NCBI RefSeq assembly: GCF_001593605.1
Contig: NZ_CP012836.1
Span: forward strand, 744,001-808,000
Direction: 5' to 3'
Length of the DNA stretch: 64,000 nucleotides
Origin: Algoriphagus sanaruensis
GTDB lineage: Bacteria; Bacteroidota; Bacteroidia; Cytophagales; Cyclobacteriaceae
A program made the translations under genes and the position numbers. The notes beneath the pieces were generated by a model, which searched no databases, was not told the DNA's origin, and saw only the letters and a list, made by a program, of their open reading frames with translations. This document shows, piece after piece, positions 8,615-16,813 of the stretch (the stretch's first letter is position 1; each line of letters opens with the position of its first letter).

Positions 8615-9868
8615 ATGATGAATTGGAACAGGTTCATGCTTCTTTTTTTCTTGTTTGCCACCACCGCAAGCTGGGGGCAAGTACCTGGATTTTTTCTTAA
8701 GGATGATGTAAAAAAAGCTCGGATTCCATTCTATTCTTCCAATAGCTTGATAATTGTTCCCCTTTCGATCAATGGAAATGAAAAGATCAATTTTCTGATT
8801 GATACGGGAGTTAGATCCAATATTCTATTCAGTAAAAAGCTGGGAGATGCCTTGGGATTGGACTATACCCGAAGACTTAACATTATTGGTGCAGACGGAA
8901 CTACCGGGATATGGGCTCAGGTGTCTCCAGTCAATACGTTGGACCTTGGACCAGTGCAGGGCCAGCTTCAGAGCCTGTTGGTTTTAGAGGAGGATTTCTT
9001 TGAGTTGGAATCGGTGATCGGTGTCCCGGTTTATGGAATTATTGGCCATGATTTTTTCAAATACAATCCTGTAAAAATCAATTATGATGAGGGGTTTTTG
9101 GAATTTTATCAATCCGATAAATTGAAATGGAGACCACCTTTATTCAAAAAGTTAACCTTGTCCGTTGAAGACAGCAAAGCCTATGTGCAAGCTAAAGTCA
9201 AGCAAAAAGACGGCTCAAAACTCGATGCGAAGCTCCTGATCGATACTGGAGCTAATCATGGTCTACTACTCAACCGAGAAACATCGACGGACATCATCCT
9301 TCCGGAGCTTTTTATCGAATCAGAACTTGGGCAGTCCTTGGGTGGCGTTTTGTATGGATTTATGGGAAGGGTTGAGGCTTTAAATTTTAAATCAATGTCT
9401 CTTAAAAAAGTGCTGACGTCATTTCCTGAAGAAAATAACTTTAGCGAAGTGATCAAAGCAACCGGACGAAAGGGAAGCCTTGGTTCGGAAGTCCTTGGAA
9501 GGATGCGGATTATTTTGGACTATCCCAGAGAGCGAATGTTGGTCAAGCGAGGGGAGACCTTTTACCAGCCTTTCGAATTTGACATGAGCGGGATGAATAT
9601 CAAGAAAACTCCTACAGATGAAATTAGAATCTATGTAAGCGATGTCAGACCCGGGTCAGCAGCCTATAAAGTCGGGATTTTGCCATTTGATGAGATTTTG
9701 TCCATCAATAAAGTTCCGGTTTTTCTTTGGGAACTTCCAGATGTCTTTAAGCTGATGCGATCTGAAGAGGGAAGGGAGATTGTCCTGGAAATGAGGCGCT
9801 ATATCAATAATGACCTCACGAATTACAGTGATTATACGGTCAGTATTTTCCTTAAAAAGCAGATCTAA
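8615..9868 (+). CDS. retropepsin-like aspartic protease with two aspartyl domains and PDZ
   Basis: 417 residues. The N-terminus MMNWNRFMLLFFLFATTASW with GQ following is a signal peptide, so the protein is exported. Two pepsin/retropepsin half-domains each carry the catalytic triplet: FLIDTGVRSN with Asp63, and LLIDTGANHG with Asp210. Each is followed by the hydrophobic-hydrophobic-Gly element (IIGHDFF near 142; GSEVLGRMRIILDYP near 290-303). A C-terminal PDZ domain covers about 325-410 (VSDVRPGSAAYKVGILPFDEIL). Two active-site half domains in one chain give a pepsin-like pseudo-dimer, whereas viral retropepsins dimerise single ones. Substrate unknown. The start has GAAGGG upstream; a second ATG sits directly after it. 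Confidence 0.88.
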   Translation: MMNWNRFMLLFFLFATTASWGQVPGFFLKDDVKKARIPFYSSNSLIIVPLSINGNEKINFLIDTGVRSNILFSKKLGDALGLDYTRRLNIIGADGTTGIWAQVSPVNTLDLGPVQGQLQSLLVLEEDFFELESVIGVPVYGIIGHDFFKYNPVKINYDEGFLEFYQSDKLKWRPPLFKKLTLSVEDSKAYVQAKVKQKDGSKLDAKLLIDTGANHGLLLNRETSTDIILPELFIESELGQSLGGVLYGFMGRVEALNFKSMSLKKVLTSFPEENNFSEVIKATGRKGSLGSEVLGRMRIILDYPRERMLVKRGETFYQPFEFDMSGMNIKKTPTDEIRIYVSDVRPGSAAYKVGILPFDEILSINKVPVFLWELPDVFKLMRSEEGREIVLEMRRYINNDLTNYSDYTVSIFLKKQI

Positions 9869-9876
9869 AGTCCCTT

Positions 9877-9904
9877 TTGCCAAAAGATAATTTGGTTACC
9901 TTTG
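9877..9904 (+). promoter_or_regulatory. promoter for the lemA-TPM cluster
   Basis: TTG (9877-9879), 17 bp spacer, TACCTTTG (9897-9904), an exact TAnnTTTG match. A transcript would start near 9911, leaving a leader of about 60 nt before lemA. Confidence 0.5.
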
Positions 9905-9973
9905 ATCGGACATACAACATATCTATCGGAAATTCCGTGTATGTTTCTCGTTTGATAACACAACCCAATCACA

Positions 9974-10564
9974 ATGAAAAAACTCCTTATTCCAGTGGCG
10001 ATTATCGCCGTTTTAGGTATTTACTTGTACACAAAGGCTGTGGGGACATACAATCAGTTTGTCCAAACAGAAGAAACCATCAACGGAATGTGGGCTGAAG
10101 TAGAAACTCAGTACCAACGACGTGCTGATTTGATTCCAAACTTGGTGAACACAGTGAAAGGCTACGCGGAATTTGAACAAGAAACACTCACAGGCGTGGT
10201 GGAAGCAAGATCCAAAGCCACTTCTGTTCAAATCGATCCCACCAATCTTACTCCAGAAAAACTTGGAGAATTTCAGAAAGCTCAGGATCAGCTTTCCGGC
10301 GCTTTGAGTAGACTTTTGGTTACGATCGAAAAGTATCCAGACCTTAAGGCTAACCAAAACTTCTTGGAACTTCAGGCTCAGCTCGAAGGCACTGAAAATA
10401 GAATTTCAGTGGCGCGAAGAAATTTCAACGAGTCGGTGCAGGCATACAATCAAAACTTGAGAACCTTCCCGAACAACATCTTTGCAGGTTGGTATAATTT
10501 CGAAGCTAAAGGATACTTCCAAGCATCGGAAGGCGCAGAAAATGCACCAACAGTCCAATTCTAA
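9974..10564 (+). CDS. LemA family protein
   Basis: 196 residues with an N-terminal membrane anchor (residues 4-19) followed by the helical LemA domain: YNQFVQTEETINGMWAEVET, then YQRRADLIPNLVNTVKGYA, both strongly conserved in LemA. The helices run to the end (FPNNIFAGWYNF). LemA proteins are anchored with the helical bundle outside the cytoplasmic membrane and very often lie beside TPM-domain genes, exactly as here (two TPM genes follow). The molecular role is not established; a link with membrane-protein or envelope maintenance has been proposed for the pair. Confidence 0.93.
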   Translation: MKKLLIPVAIIAVLGIYLYTKAVGTYNQFVQTEETINGMWAEVETQYQRRADLIPNLVNTVKGYAEFEQETLTGVVEARSKATSVQIDPTNLTPEKLGEFQKAQDQLSGALSRLLVTIEKYPDLKANQNFLELQAQLEGTENRISVARRNFNESVQAYNQNLRTFPNNIFAGWYNFEAKGYFQASEGAENAPTVQF

Positions 10565-10572
10565 GAAAGCCC

Positions 10573-11007
10573 ATGGCAGAAAAATTATTTTCTCCGGAAC
10601 AAAAGAAAGAAATCGTCTCAGCCATCCAGCGTGCTGAGACGATGACTTCCGGTGAAATACAGGTTCACATCGAAAACACCTGTAAAGGAGACGTTTTAGA
10701 TCGAGCTGCAGAAGTCTTTGAATCACTGAAAATGTATCAAACCAAAGACCGAAATGGAGTCTTGATTTACTTGGCAGTGAAAGATCAAAAATTTGCGATC
10801 CTTGGTGACGCAGGGATCAATAGCAAGGTACCCAATGGATTTTGGGAGGATACCAAAAATTTGATGGCGGGATTTTTCCGGCAAGGCAAATTTTCCCAAG
10901 GTTTGATTGAAGGAATTCAACATGCCGGATGCCAACTCAGCACCCACTTCCCTTACGACGCCGAAGGCGACCAAAACGAATTATCGGATGAAATTTCTTT
11001 CGGCTAA
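10573..11007 (+). CDS. TPM-domain (TLP18.3/Psb32/MOLO-1) protein, short form
   Basis: 144 residues, starting 8 nt after lemA. The N-terminal ~120 residues match the TPM fold: ISPEQ-type opening (LFSPEQKKEIVSAIQRAE), TSGEIQVHIENT, then RNGVLIYLAVKDQKFAILGD and a helical FWEDTKNLMAGFFRQGKFSQGL. There is no signal peptide or membrane segment, so it is predicted to be cytoplasmic, unlike its neighbour. It overlaps the next gene's start by 20 nt, suggesting translational coupling. TPM domains in plants (TLP18.3) have phosphatase activity and act in photosystem repair; the bacterial role is unproven. Confidence 0.88.
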   Translation: MAEKLFSPEQKKEIVSAIQRAETMTSGEIQVHIENTCKGDVLDRAAEVFESLKMYQTKDRNGVLIYLAVKDQKFAILGDAGINSKVPNGFWEDTKNLMAGFFRQGKFSQGLIEGIQHAGCQLSTHFPYDAEGDQNELSDEISFG

Positions 11008-11791
11008 GAGGCCCGTCTTTCTCTTAATATTCCTGATTTTGACTCAGCTAGGTTTTGCCCAGGATTTCCCTCCTGTTCCAAATCCTCCCCGATTGGTCAA
11101 TGACTTCACTGGAACCTTATCCTCTCAGGAAGTTCAGCAATTGGAGCAAAAGCTGGTCGCATATAATGACAGTACCTCTACCCAGATTGCCATTGTGATG
11201 ATGCGTTCGGTAGGCGAGTATGATATTGCAGACTACTCCTTCCGATTGGCAGAAAAATGGGGGATCGGGGGAGCAAAAAATGACAACGGGATCCTGATTC
11301 TAGCGGCAATGGATGACCGAAAGGTATTTATCGCCACAGGCTATGGACTGGAAGGCGCTGTGCCAGATGCCCTTGCCAAACGGATTGTGACGAGTCTAAT
11401 CGTACCTAATTTTAAAATGGAAGCCTATTATGAAGGGTTGGATAAAGCAACCGACATGATAATCAAGCTGGCTTCAGGAGAGTACCAAGCCGATGAAGTG
11501 ACTTCAGATGGAAATTCAGGAGGAGCTGGATTGGTAATATTCTTATTTATCCTTCTTTTTATCATCCTTCCGTTGATCAAGAATCGAAAAGATAACGACA
11601 ACCACATGGGAGGAAAAGGTGGTGGTGTAGATATCTGGACGACCATCATGCTCGCCAATATGCTCAAAGGCTCAGGTCGAGGCAAGTGGGGTGATTTCTC
11701 TTCCGGAGGTGGATCCTTTGGAGGCGGAGGTGGATTTGGAGGATTCGGAGGTGGATCCTTTGGTGGTGGCGGTGCTGGAGGAAGCTGGTAA
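10988..11791 (+). CDS. TPM-domain protein, exported, glycine-rich C-terminus (YgcG-like)
   Basis: 267 residues from the ATG at 10988; the frame is open back to 10907, but the signal peptide MKFLSAKRPVFLLIFLIL ending in GFAQ (residue 25) identifies this start. The TPM domain spans about 30-160 (PPRLVNDFTGTLSSQEVQQL, STQIAIVMMRS, NDNGILILAAMDDRKVFIATG). A transmembrane helix follows near 180-200 and a Gly/Ser-rich tail (repeated FGGGGG units) ends the protein. This is the usual form next to LemA in bacteria. Third gene of the lemA-TPM-TPM cluster; its terminator lies just downstream. Confidence 0.92.
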   Translation: MKFLSAKRPVFLLIFLILTQLGFAQDFPPVPNPPRLVNDFTGTLSSQEVQQLEQKLVAYNDSTSTQIAIVMMRSVGEYDIADYSFRLAEKWGIGGAKNDNGILILAAMDDRKVFIATGYGLEGAVPDALAKRIVTSLIVPNFKMEAYYEGLDKATDMIIKLASGEYQADEVTSDGNSGGAGLVIFLFILLFIILPLIKNRKDNDNHMGGKGGGVDIWTTIMLANMLKGSGRGKWGDFSSGGGSFGGGGGFGGFGGGSFGGGGAGGSW

Positions 11792-11798
11792 AAAAAAT

Positions 11799-11832
11799 TA
11801 CAGTCTCAGTAAGCTCTATTGCTGAGACTGTA
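11799..11832. terminator. bidirectional terminator between TPM and recX genes
   Basis: Arms TACAGTCTCAG (11799-11809) and CTGAGACTGTA (11822-11832) pair perfectly, with further weak pairing inside the loop. An A-run precedes the left arm (a T-tract on the minus strand). The right arm contains the last recX codons, so the hairpin overlaps the recX stop codon. Confidence 0.75.
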
Positions 11833-12325
11833 TTATTTCCAGTGCGTCTTGAATTAGGTCTTGCTCAAATCCTCTGGACATCAAGTATTGAATCACTTTA
11901 TATTTTTTGATGGACAAGTTGGGTTCTTTGGTGGAGAGCCACTTCTTTTCTACTTCTCGTTGCAAGGTCTCCGCATATTCTTCCAAATCAATCTCTGAAA
12001 GGCCAAGTTGGATACATTGTTTACTGATCTGTCTCATACCCAATTCCCTTGAAATCCTAGATTTCCCCCATCGCTTGAGGCGGAATTTGCCTCTGGCAAA
12101 GGCTCTGGCAAATCGCTCTTCATTCAAAAATCCATCACTGATTAAACCGGCGATGAGTTCTTCCTGAGCCTCCCCATGGATACCTTTTTCGAATAGTTTT
12201 CTTCGAACATCCCATTGGCAGCGCTCCTGATAAGCGCAGAATGTTTCCAGTTTTCCTTTAGCCTCATGGATCGTCCATGACTTTTTTGGCTCCTCGCCAG
12301 GGTAATTTTTTCCCCAAGTGGACAT
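11816..12325 (-). CDS. recX: regulatory protein RecX
   Basis: RecX binds RecA filaments and limits their extension during recombination and SOS induction. The 169-residue protein consists of helical repeats: LETFCAYQERCQWDVRRKLF, LISDGFLNEERFARAFARGK and RLKRWGKSRISRELGMRQIS are typical RecX motifs; the last repeat ends KVIQYLMSRGFEQDLIQDAL. No recA is in the window, so it is separate from its target gene. It is divergent from tpiA with a 70 bp gap. The length is normal. Confidence 0.92.
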   Translation of the reverse strand: MSTWGKNYPGEEPKKSWTIHEAKGKLETFCAYQERCQWDVRRKLFEKGIHGEAQEELIAGLISDGFLNEERFARAFARGKFRLKRWGKSRISRELGMRQISKQCIQLGLSEIDLEEYAETLQREVEKKWLSTKEPNLSIKKYKVIQYLMSRGFEQDLIQDALEIIQSQQ

Positions 12326-12395
12326 TTTTAGGTAATTTCAGCCCAAAATACTCTCTGCTCAAGTTTTTTCAAACCTAAAATAAACAAGCCTAACT

Positions 12396-13157
12396 ATGAG
12401 AAAGAAAATCGTTGCTGGTAACTGGAAAATGAATATGACCTTCGAAGAAGGCCAAAAGCTTACTTCAGAAATTGTCAATATGTTCCAGGACGAAGCCATC
12501 CAAGATGTGACGGTTGTCCTCAATCCTCCTTTTCCACATATTCATCCTGTCAAAAAATTGATTGGTGATGTTCCTGGAATCTACCTCGGATCACAAAACT
12601 GTTCCGATAAAGAGTCCGGGGCATTTACTGGAGAAGTTTCTGCAAAAATCTTGGCTTCCTTTGGAGTTCAGTATGTGATCCTTGGACACTCTGAGCGTCG
12701 CGAATATTTCAAAGAATCCAATGAGCTTTTGGAAGTAAAAGTAAAGCAGGCATTGGCTCATGGTTTGACACCGATCTTTTGCTGCGGTGAGTCTTTGGAA
12801 ATCCGCATGGCGGGTACGCATGAATCCAATGTGAAATTCCAGCTTACCCAAAGTTTGTTTAGCCTTTCTCCAGAAGATTTTTCAAAGGTTGTTATTGCCT
12901 ATGAACCTATCTGGGCGATCGGTACTGGAAAAACAGCTACTTCTGATCAAGCACAAGAAATGCATCTGGCGTTAAGACGTCATATTGCTACCAAATACGG
13001 AAAGGAAATCGCAGGAAATACATCCATTCTTTATGGAGGTAGCGCCAATCCAGGCAATGCCAAGGAGCTTTTCTCCAAGCCAGATGTTGACGGCGGATTG
13101 ATCGGTGGCGCTTCGCTCAAATCCCGTGACTTCATCGACATTGTCAAGTCATTCTAA
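12396..13157 (+). CDS. tpiA: triose-phosphate isomerase
   Basis: Interconverts dihydroxyacetone phosphate and glyceraldehyde 3-phosphate in glycolysis. The 253 residues are the normal size. Visible active-site elements: substrate-binding Asn9 and Lys11 (AGNWKMN), electrophile His98 (VILGHSERRE), catalytic Glu170 (VVIAYEPIWAIGTG) with the mobile loop after it, and the phosphate-binding ILYGGSANPGN and DGGLIGGASL. The ATG start is placed exactly where the family begins. Cytoplasmic, apparently monocistronic or read through into prmA past a hairpin. Confidence 0.98.
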   Translation: MRKKIVAGNWKMNMTFEEGQKLTSEIVNMFQDEAIQDVTVVLNPPFPHIHPVKKLIGDVPGIYLGSQNCSDKESGAFTGEVSAKILASFGVQYVILGHSERREYFKESNELLEVKVKQALAHGLTPIFCCGESLEIRMAGTHESNVKFQLTQSLFSLSPEDFSKVVIAYEPIWAIGTGKTATSDQAQEMHLALRRHIATKYGKEIAGNTSILYGGSANPGNAKELFSKPDVDGGLIGGASLKSRDFIDIVKSF

Positions 13158-13183
13158 TCAAATTTTCAATATAAAATCTAAGG

Positions 13184-13207
13184 TAGGTCTGTGAATTCAC
13201 AGACCTA
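13184..13207 (+). terminator. palindromic hairpin after tpiA
   Basis: A perfect 24 bp palindrome with arms TAGGTCTGTGAA / TTCACAGACCTA, followed by TTCTTT. It sits between tpiA and prmA. The T-tract is short, so termination may be partial. Confidence 0.7.
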
Positions 13208-13224
13208 TTCTTTATCCCCCAACC

Positions 13225-14052
13225 ATGGAATATCTCGAGTTTAAAATCAAGTGTTCGGAGGATTTCCGAGAAATATTAATCGCTGAATTGGCTGCAATTG
13301 GCTTTGATTCTTTTCTGGAAACTGAGGACGGAATAGATGCCTATTCTCCGGAGGAAAGCTTTGATCGAGAGAGTTTTCAGCAAATTATCGACGAATATCA
13401 GGAAGCGGGACAGATTTCCGTTTTGGAAGGAAAAATGCCTAAAGTCAACTGGAATGAGGAGTGGGAGAAAAATTATGATCCTATTGAAGTAGACGATTTG
13501 GTGTATGTGCGGGCTTCCTTCCATGAATCCAAACCTGGATTTGCCCATGAGATAGTCATCAATCCCAAAATGTCATTTGGGACTGGACACCATGCGACTA
13601 CTTTTCAGATGCTTAAACTCCAGGGTCAGATTGACCACGCAGGAAAAAGGGTCTTGGACGTGGGTTCGGGAACAGGAATTTTGGCGATTATGGCTCACTT
13701 GCTTGGCGCAAAATCCGTAGAGGCATTTGATATTGATGATTGGTGTGTGGAAAATGGAAACGAAAATTTTGATCTCAATGGAATGCATACCCGAATGGGA
13801 TTAGGGACCATTCGTGATGTAAAACTCCAAGGCCTATTTGATATCGTTCTTGCCAATATCAACAAGAATGTTCTTCTGGATGAAATGGAGATTTATTCAA
13901 GCCTGCTTATTCCTCAAGGATATCTTTTATTGAGTGGATTTTACACAGAAGATGTAGTGGATCTGGAGGAAAGAGCAAAGGAATTTGGTCTCACTTTACT
14001 TAAATCTTCCGCAAAGGATAATTGGGCGGCATTGATTTTACAAAAAGCTTAA
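13225..14052 (+). CDS. prmA: ribosomal protein L11 methyltransferase
   Basis: SAM-dependent enzyme that trimethylates ribosomal protein L11. 275 residues: an N-terminal alpha/beta substrate-binding domain (to ~95), then the class I methyltransferase with FGTGHHATT (118-126), the PrmA hallmark, and SAM motif I VLDVGSGTG (143-151). VEAFDIDDWCVENGNEN supplies the acidic motif II and IVLANINKNVLL is the NxN active-site region (DIVLANI). Length slightly under the E. coli enzyme. It is followed after 1 nt by a small membrane-protein gene. Confidence 0.95.
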   Translation: MEYLEFKIKCSEDFREILIAELAAIGFDSFLETEDGIDAYSPEESFDRESFQQIIDEYQEAGQISVLEGKMPKVNWNEEWEKNYDPIEVDDLVYVRASFHESKPGFAHEIVINPKMSFGTGHHATTFQMLKLQGQIDHAGKRVLDVGSGTGILAIMAHLLGAKSVEAFDIDDWCVENGNENFDLNGMHTRMGLGTIRDVKLQGLFDIVLANINKNVLLDEMEIYSSLLIPQGYLLLSGFYTEDVVDLEERAKEFGLTLLKSSAKDNWAALILQKA

Positions 14053-14053
14053 T

Positions 14054-14260
14054 ATGAAGGAATTAGTAATATATTCCGTGTTATTGCTGACAGTTTTAGG
14101 ACATGCATTTGCAGCAGTTCGGATGTATCGGGAAGTGAATGGAGACCAAACGCTGAGCTTTCATGAAAAAAACAACTGGAAGTTGAGAGCGCTAATTTCC
14201 CCATTGATCTATTGGTTCTATTATCGAAAGGATAAAAGCCGCCGAAATTCGCAGCGATAG
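14054..14260 (+). CDS. small two-helix membrane protein, unknown
   Basis: 68 residues beginning one base after the prmA stop codon, which supports genuine translation by coupling. One hydrophobic helix at about 4-22 (VIYSVLLLTVLGHAFAAV) and a shorter one near 46-58 (ALISPLIYWFYY), with a basic C-terminal tail (RKDKSRRNSQR). This suggests both termini on the same side of the inner membrane. I do not recognise a family and assign no function. Confidence 0.6.
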   Translation: MKELVIYSVLLLTVLGHAFAAVRMYREVNGDQTLSFHEKNNWKLRALISPLIYWFYYRKDKSRRNSQR

Positions 14261-14349
14261 AAACTTTTTATCCAAAAAGTACGCTATTAGGCTATCACCC
14301 AAATTCCGAGCAAGCATAGGCTTCTCGATTACTTTTATAATTTTATCCC

Positions 14350-16074
14350 ATGGAGTTCGTCTGGAAACAAAAACCCAAAGCATCGCAAGCTGCTATTGAG
14401 CGATTAGGCAAAGAGATCAATGTTAACCCGATATTGGCCAATATGCTGATCAATCGAGGCATTGAGAGCTTTGAACAAGCTAAAGATTATTTCCGACCAA
14501 GTCTAAGTCAGCTTCATGATCCATTTCTGATGAAGGATATGGACCATGCTGTTCAAAGAATCCAGCAAGCTATCCAGCAAGAGGAAAAAATTTTAGTATA
14601 TGGGGATTACGATGTGGATGGAACCACTGCTGTAGCCTTGATGTACAGTTTTTTAAAGGGGTTTTATCCGCATGTAGAATTTTATATCCCAGATCGCTAC
14701 AAGGAAGGTTATGGCATTTCAGAGCGAGGGGTACGTCATGCAGCCGAAAACGGATTTAAGTTGGTTATTGCTCTTGACTGTGGAATCAAAGCCATTGATA
14801 AAGTTCGTCTTGCTAAGGAACTGGGCGTGGATTTCATCATTTGCGATCACCATACACCCGGTGATCAGCTTCCGCCAGCCGTAGCTGTCCTAGATGCAAA
14901 ACGAGTAGATTGTGGATATCCTTATAAAGAACTGAGTGGTTGTGGAGTTGGATTTAAACTGATCCAGGCTTATGCAAAAGCAAGCGGAATTGAGGAGTCT
15001 AACCTGTATTCTTATTTGGATTTATTGGTAGTCAGTATTGCTGCTGACATTGTCCCTATTTCTGGAGAAAATCGGATTTTGGCTTACTATGGCCTTGATC
15101 GGATCAATAATACTCCTCGGCCTGGATTGAAGGCTTTGATTCTTCAAGCCAAAGTCGAAAAGGAAATTCAAATCTCTGATATTGTCTTCAAGATCGGACC
15201 CAGAATCAACGCCTCAGGACGACTAGAACATGCGCAAGCCTCCGTGGAGCTGTTGATTTCTTCCAATCTTGATGAAGCCATCGAGCGAGCCAAATTGGTC
15301 GATGAGGTGAATGCCACTCGACGCAATTTTGATGAAAATATTACCAAAGAAGCATTTGCAATGCTTGCCGAACGTGAAGAGGAGACAGAATGGAAATCCA
15401 CCGTACTCTTCAAAGAAGATTGGCATAAAGGCGTGATTGGAATTGTAGCCAGCCGCTGTATCGAAAAATATTACCGGCCTACCATCATCCTTACTGAGTC
15501 CAACAACAAAGCCACGGGAAGCGCCAGATCAGTGGTGGATTTTGATATTTACGAAGCGATTGCCGAATGCTCCGAATTGCTGGACCAGTTTGGAGGGCAC
15601 AAGTATGCGGCAGGTCTTACTCTATCAGTGGAAAATGTGCCTGCCTTTCAGGCTAAATTCGAACAAGTAGTCCGAAGCCGAATTGAAGAGATTCATCGGA
15701 AGCCCGTCATCGAAATCGATGATGTATTGCTTTTGGACCAGATCAATTACAAATTCTACAATATCCTGAAGCAAATGGCACCATTTGGGCCAGGGAACAC
15801 GGAACCTATTTTCAGGATTACCAATGTGTACGCCGATGAGGTTACAGTTTTGAAGGACAAACATTTGCGCTTCAAGATTGTCCAAGACGGTCAGGTGACC
15901 ACTCCGGTTTGTCTTGGGTTTGGCATGGCAGATCGCGCCAAAGATCCTGATTTGACCACAGTCAATATGCTAAGAGGGAAAATGCGCTTCGATTTATTGG
16001 CTGAAATGCGTGAGAATTTTTTCCGTGACAAAAGCAGTTTGCAACTCTACGTGAAAGACATCAAATTTGACTGA
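14350..16074 (+). CDS. recJ: single-stranded-DNA-specific exonuclease RecJ
   Basis: 5'-3' single-strand exonuclease used in recombination and repair. 574 residues, full length. DHH-family phosphoesterase motifs: [12 protein letters not shown] (83-94), [10 protein letters not shown] (141-150), CDHH (165-168). The DHHA1 domain carries [13 protein letters not shown], and a C-terminal OB-fold region has the typical [14 protein letters not shown]. Conserved Asp and His residues of the Mn-binding site are all present. It overlaps nothing upstream (90 bp gap) and is followed by lptB after a 1 nt gap. Confidence 0.97.
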   Translation: MEFVWKQKPKASQAAIERLGKEINVNPILANMLINRGIESFEQAKDYFRPSLSQLHDPFLMKDMDHAVQRIQQAIQQEEKILVYGDYDVDGTTAVALMYSFLKGFYPHVEFYIPDRYKEGYGISERGVRHAAENGFKLVIALDCGIKAIDKVRLAKELGVDFIICDHHTPGDQLPPAVAVLDAKRVDCGYPYKELSGCGVGFKLIQAYAKASGIEESNLYSYLDLLVVSIAADIVPISGENRILAYYGLDRINNTPRPGLKALILQAKVEKEIQISDIVFKIGPRINASGRLEHAQASVELLISSNLDEAIERAKLVDEVNATRRNFDENITKEAFAMLAEREEETEWKSTVLFKEDWHKGVIGIVASRCIEKYYRPTIILTESNNKATGSARSVVDFDIYEAIAECSELLDQFGGHKYAAGLTLSVENVPAFQAKFEQVVRSRIEEIHRKPVIEIDDVLLLDQINYKFYNILKQMAPFGPGNTEPIFRITNVYADEVTVLKDKHLRFKIVQDGQVTTPVCLGFGMADRAKDPDLTTVNMLRGKMRFDLLAEMRENFFRDKSSLQLYVKDIKFD

Positions 16075-16075
16075 T

Positions 16076-16813
16076 ATGATGCTCCGAGCTGAACACCTCG
16101 TAAAAATTTATAAAGGCCGTCGTGTGGTCAGTGATATCTCCGTGCAGGTAGAGCAAGGAGAAATAGTGGGTCTTTTGGGACCTAATGGAGCAGGGAAGAC
16201 CACTTCATTTTACATGATTGTGGGCCTTATTCAGCCCAACGAAGGAAAGATTTTTTTAGAAAATGATGACATCACAGGCCTCCCGATGTATAAGCGAGCC
16301 AAACTTGGAATCGGATATTTGGCCCAGGAGGCATCCGTATTTCGCAAGTTGACGGTGGAGGAGAATATCTTGGCTGTTCTTGAAATGACAAATCTTCCAA
16401 AAGCACAGCAAAAAGAAAAAGTAGAGATGCTTTTGGAGGAATTCAGCTTAACCCACGTCCGAAAAAACTTGGGAATGGTCTTGTCTGGAGGAGAAAGAAG
16501 AAGAACTGAAATTGCACGTGCCCTTGCGGTCGATCCTAAATTTGTGCTCTTGGATGAACCATTTGCGGGAGTTGATCCCATTGCCGTGGAAGAGATCCAA
16601 ACCATCGTCGCCAAATTAAAAACCAAAAATATTGGCATTCTAATCACCGACCATAACGTCAACGAAACGCTTTCCATTACTGATCGAGCCTATCTGATGT
16701 TTGAAGGAAAGTTGCTTAAAGCAGGGACAGCTGAAGAGCTCGCTGCTGATGAGCAAGTTCGAAAGGTGTATTTGGGAAGTCAATTCGAGCTGAAACGCAA
16801 AATTTTTAACTGA
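16076..16813 (+). CDS. lptB: LPS export ABC transporter ATP-binding protein LptB
   Basis: Cytoplasmic ATPase that powers LPS extraction from the inner membrane by LptFG. 245 residues from the ATG at 16076, 1 nt after the recJ stop (a second ATG follows at 16079). Walker A GPNGAGKT (35-42), Q-loop in [17 protein letters not shown] signature [15 protein letters not shown], Walker [13 protein letters not shown] and switch His in [10 protein letters not shown]. The [19 protein letters not shown] segment is specific for LptB among ABC ATPases. lptFG are not in this window. It overlaps the GH3 gene by 1 nt. Confidence 0.95.
   Translation: MMLRAEHLVKIYKGRRVVSDISVQVEQGEIVGLLGPNGAGKTTSFYMIVGLIQPNEGKIFLENDDITGLPMYKRAKLGIGYLAQEASVFRKLTVEENILAVLEMTNLPKAQQKEKVEMLLEEFSLTHVRKNLGMVLSGGERRRTEIARALAVDPKFVLLDEPFAGVDPIAVEEIQTIVAKLKTKNIGILITDHNVNETLSITDRAYLMFEGKLLKAGTAEELAADEQVRKVYLGSQFELKRKIFN

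Noticed and set aside
7931..8680. Long version of the Fur-family protein starting at 8680
   Set aside because: The extension lacks family similarity, crosses into the protease start region, and a good ribosome site precedes the ATG at 8404.
9877..10098. Possible 73-residue protein before and across the lemA start
   Set aside because: Its translation overlaps lemA in another frame, has low-complexity polar composition, and lemA has the strong family match.
11690..11790. Apparent tandem repeat of GGAGG units
   Set aside because: It is the coding sequence of the Gly/Ser-rich C-terminal tail of the exported TPM protein.
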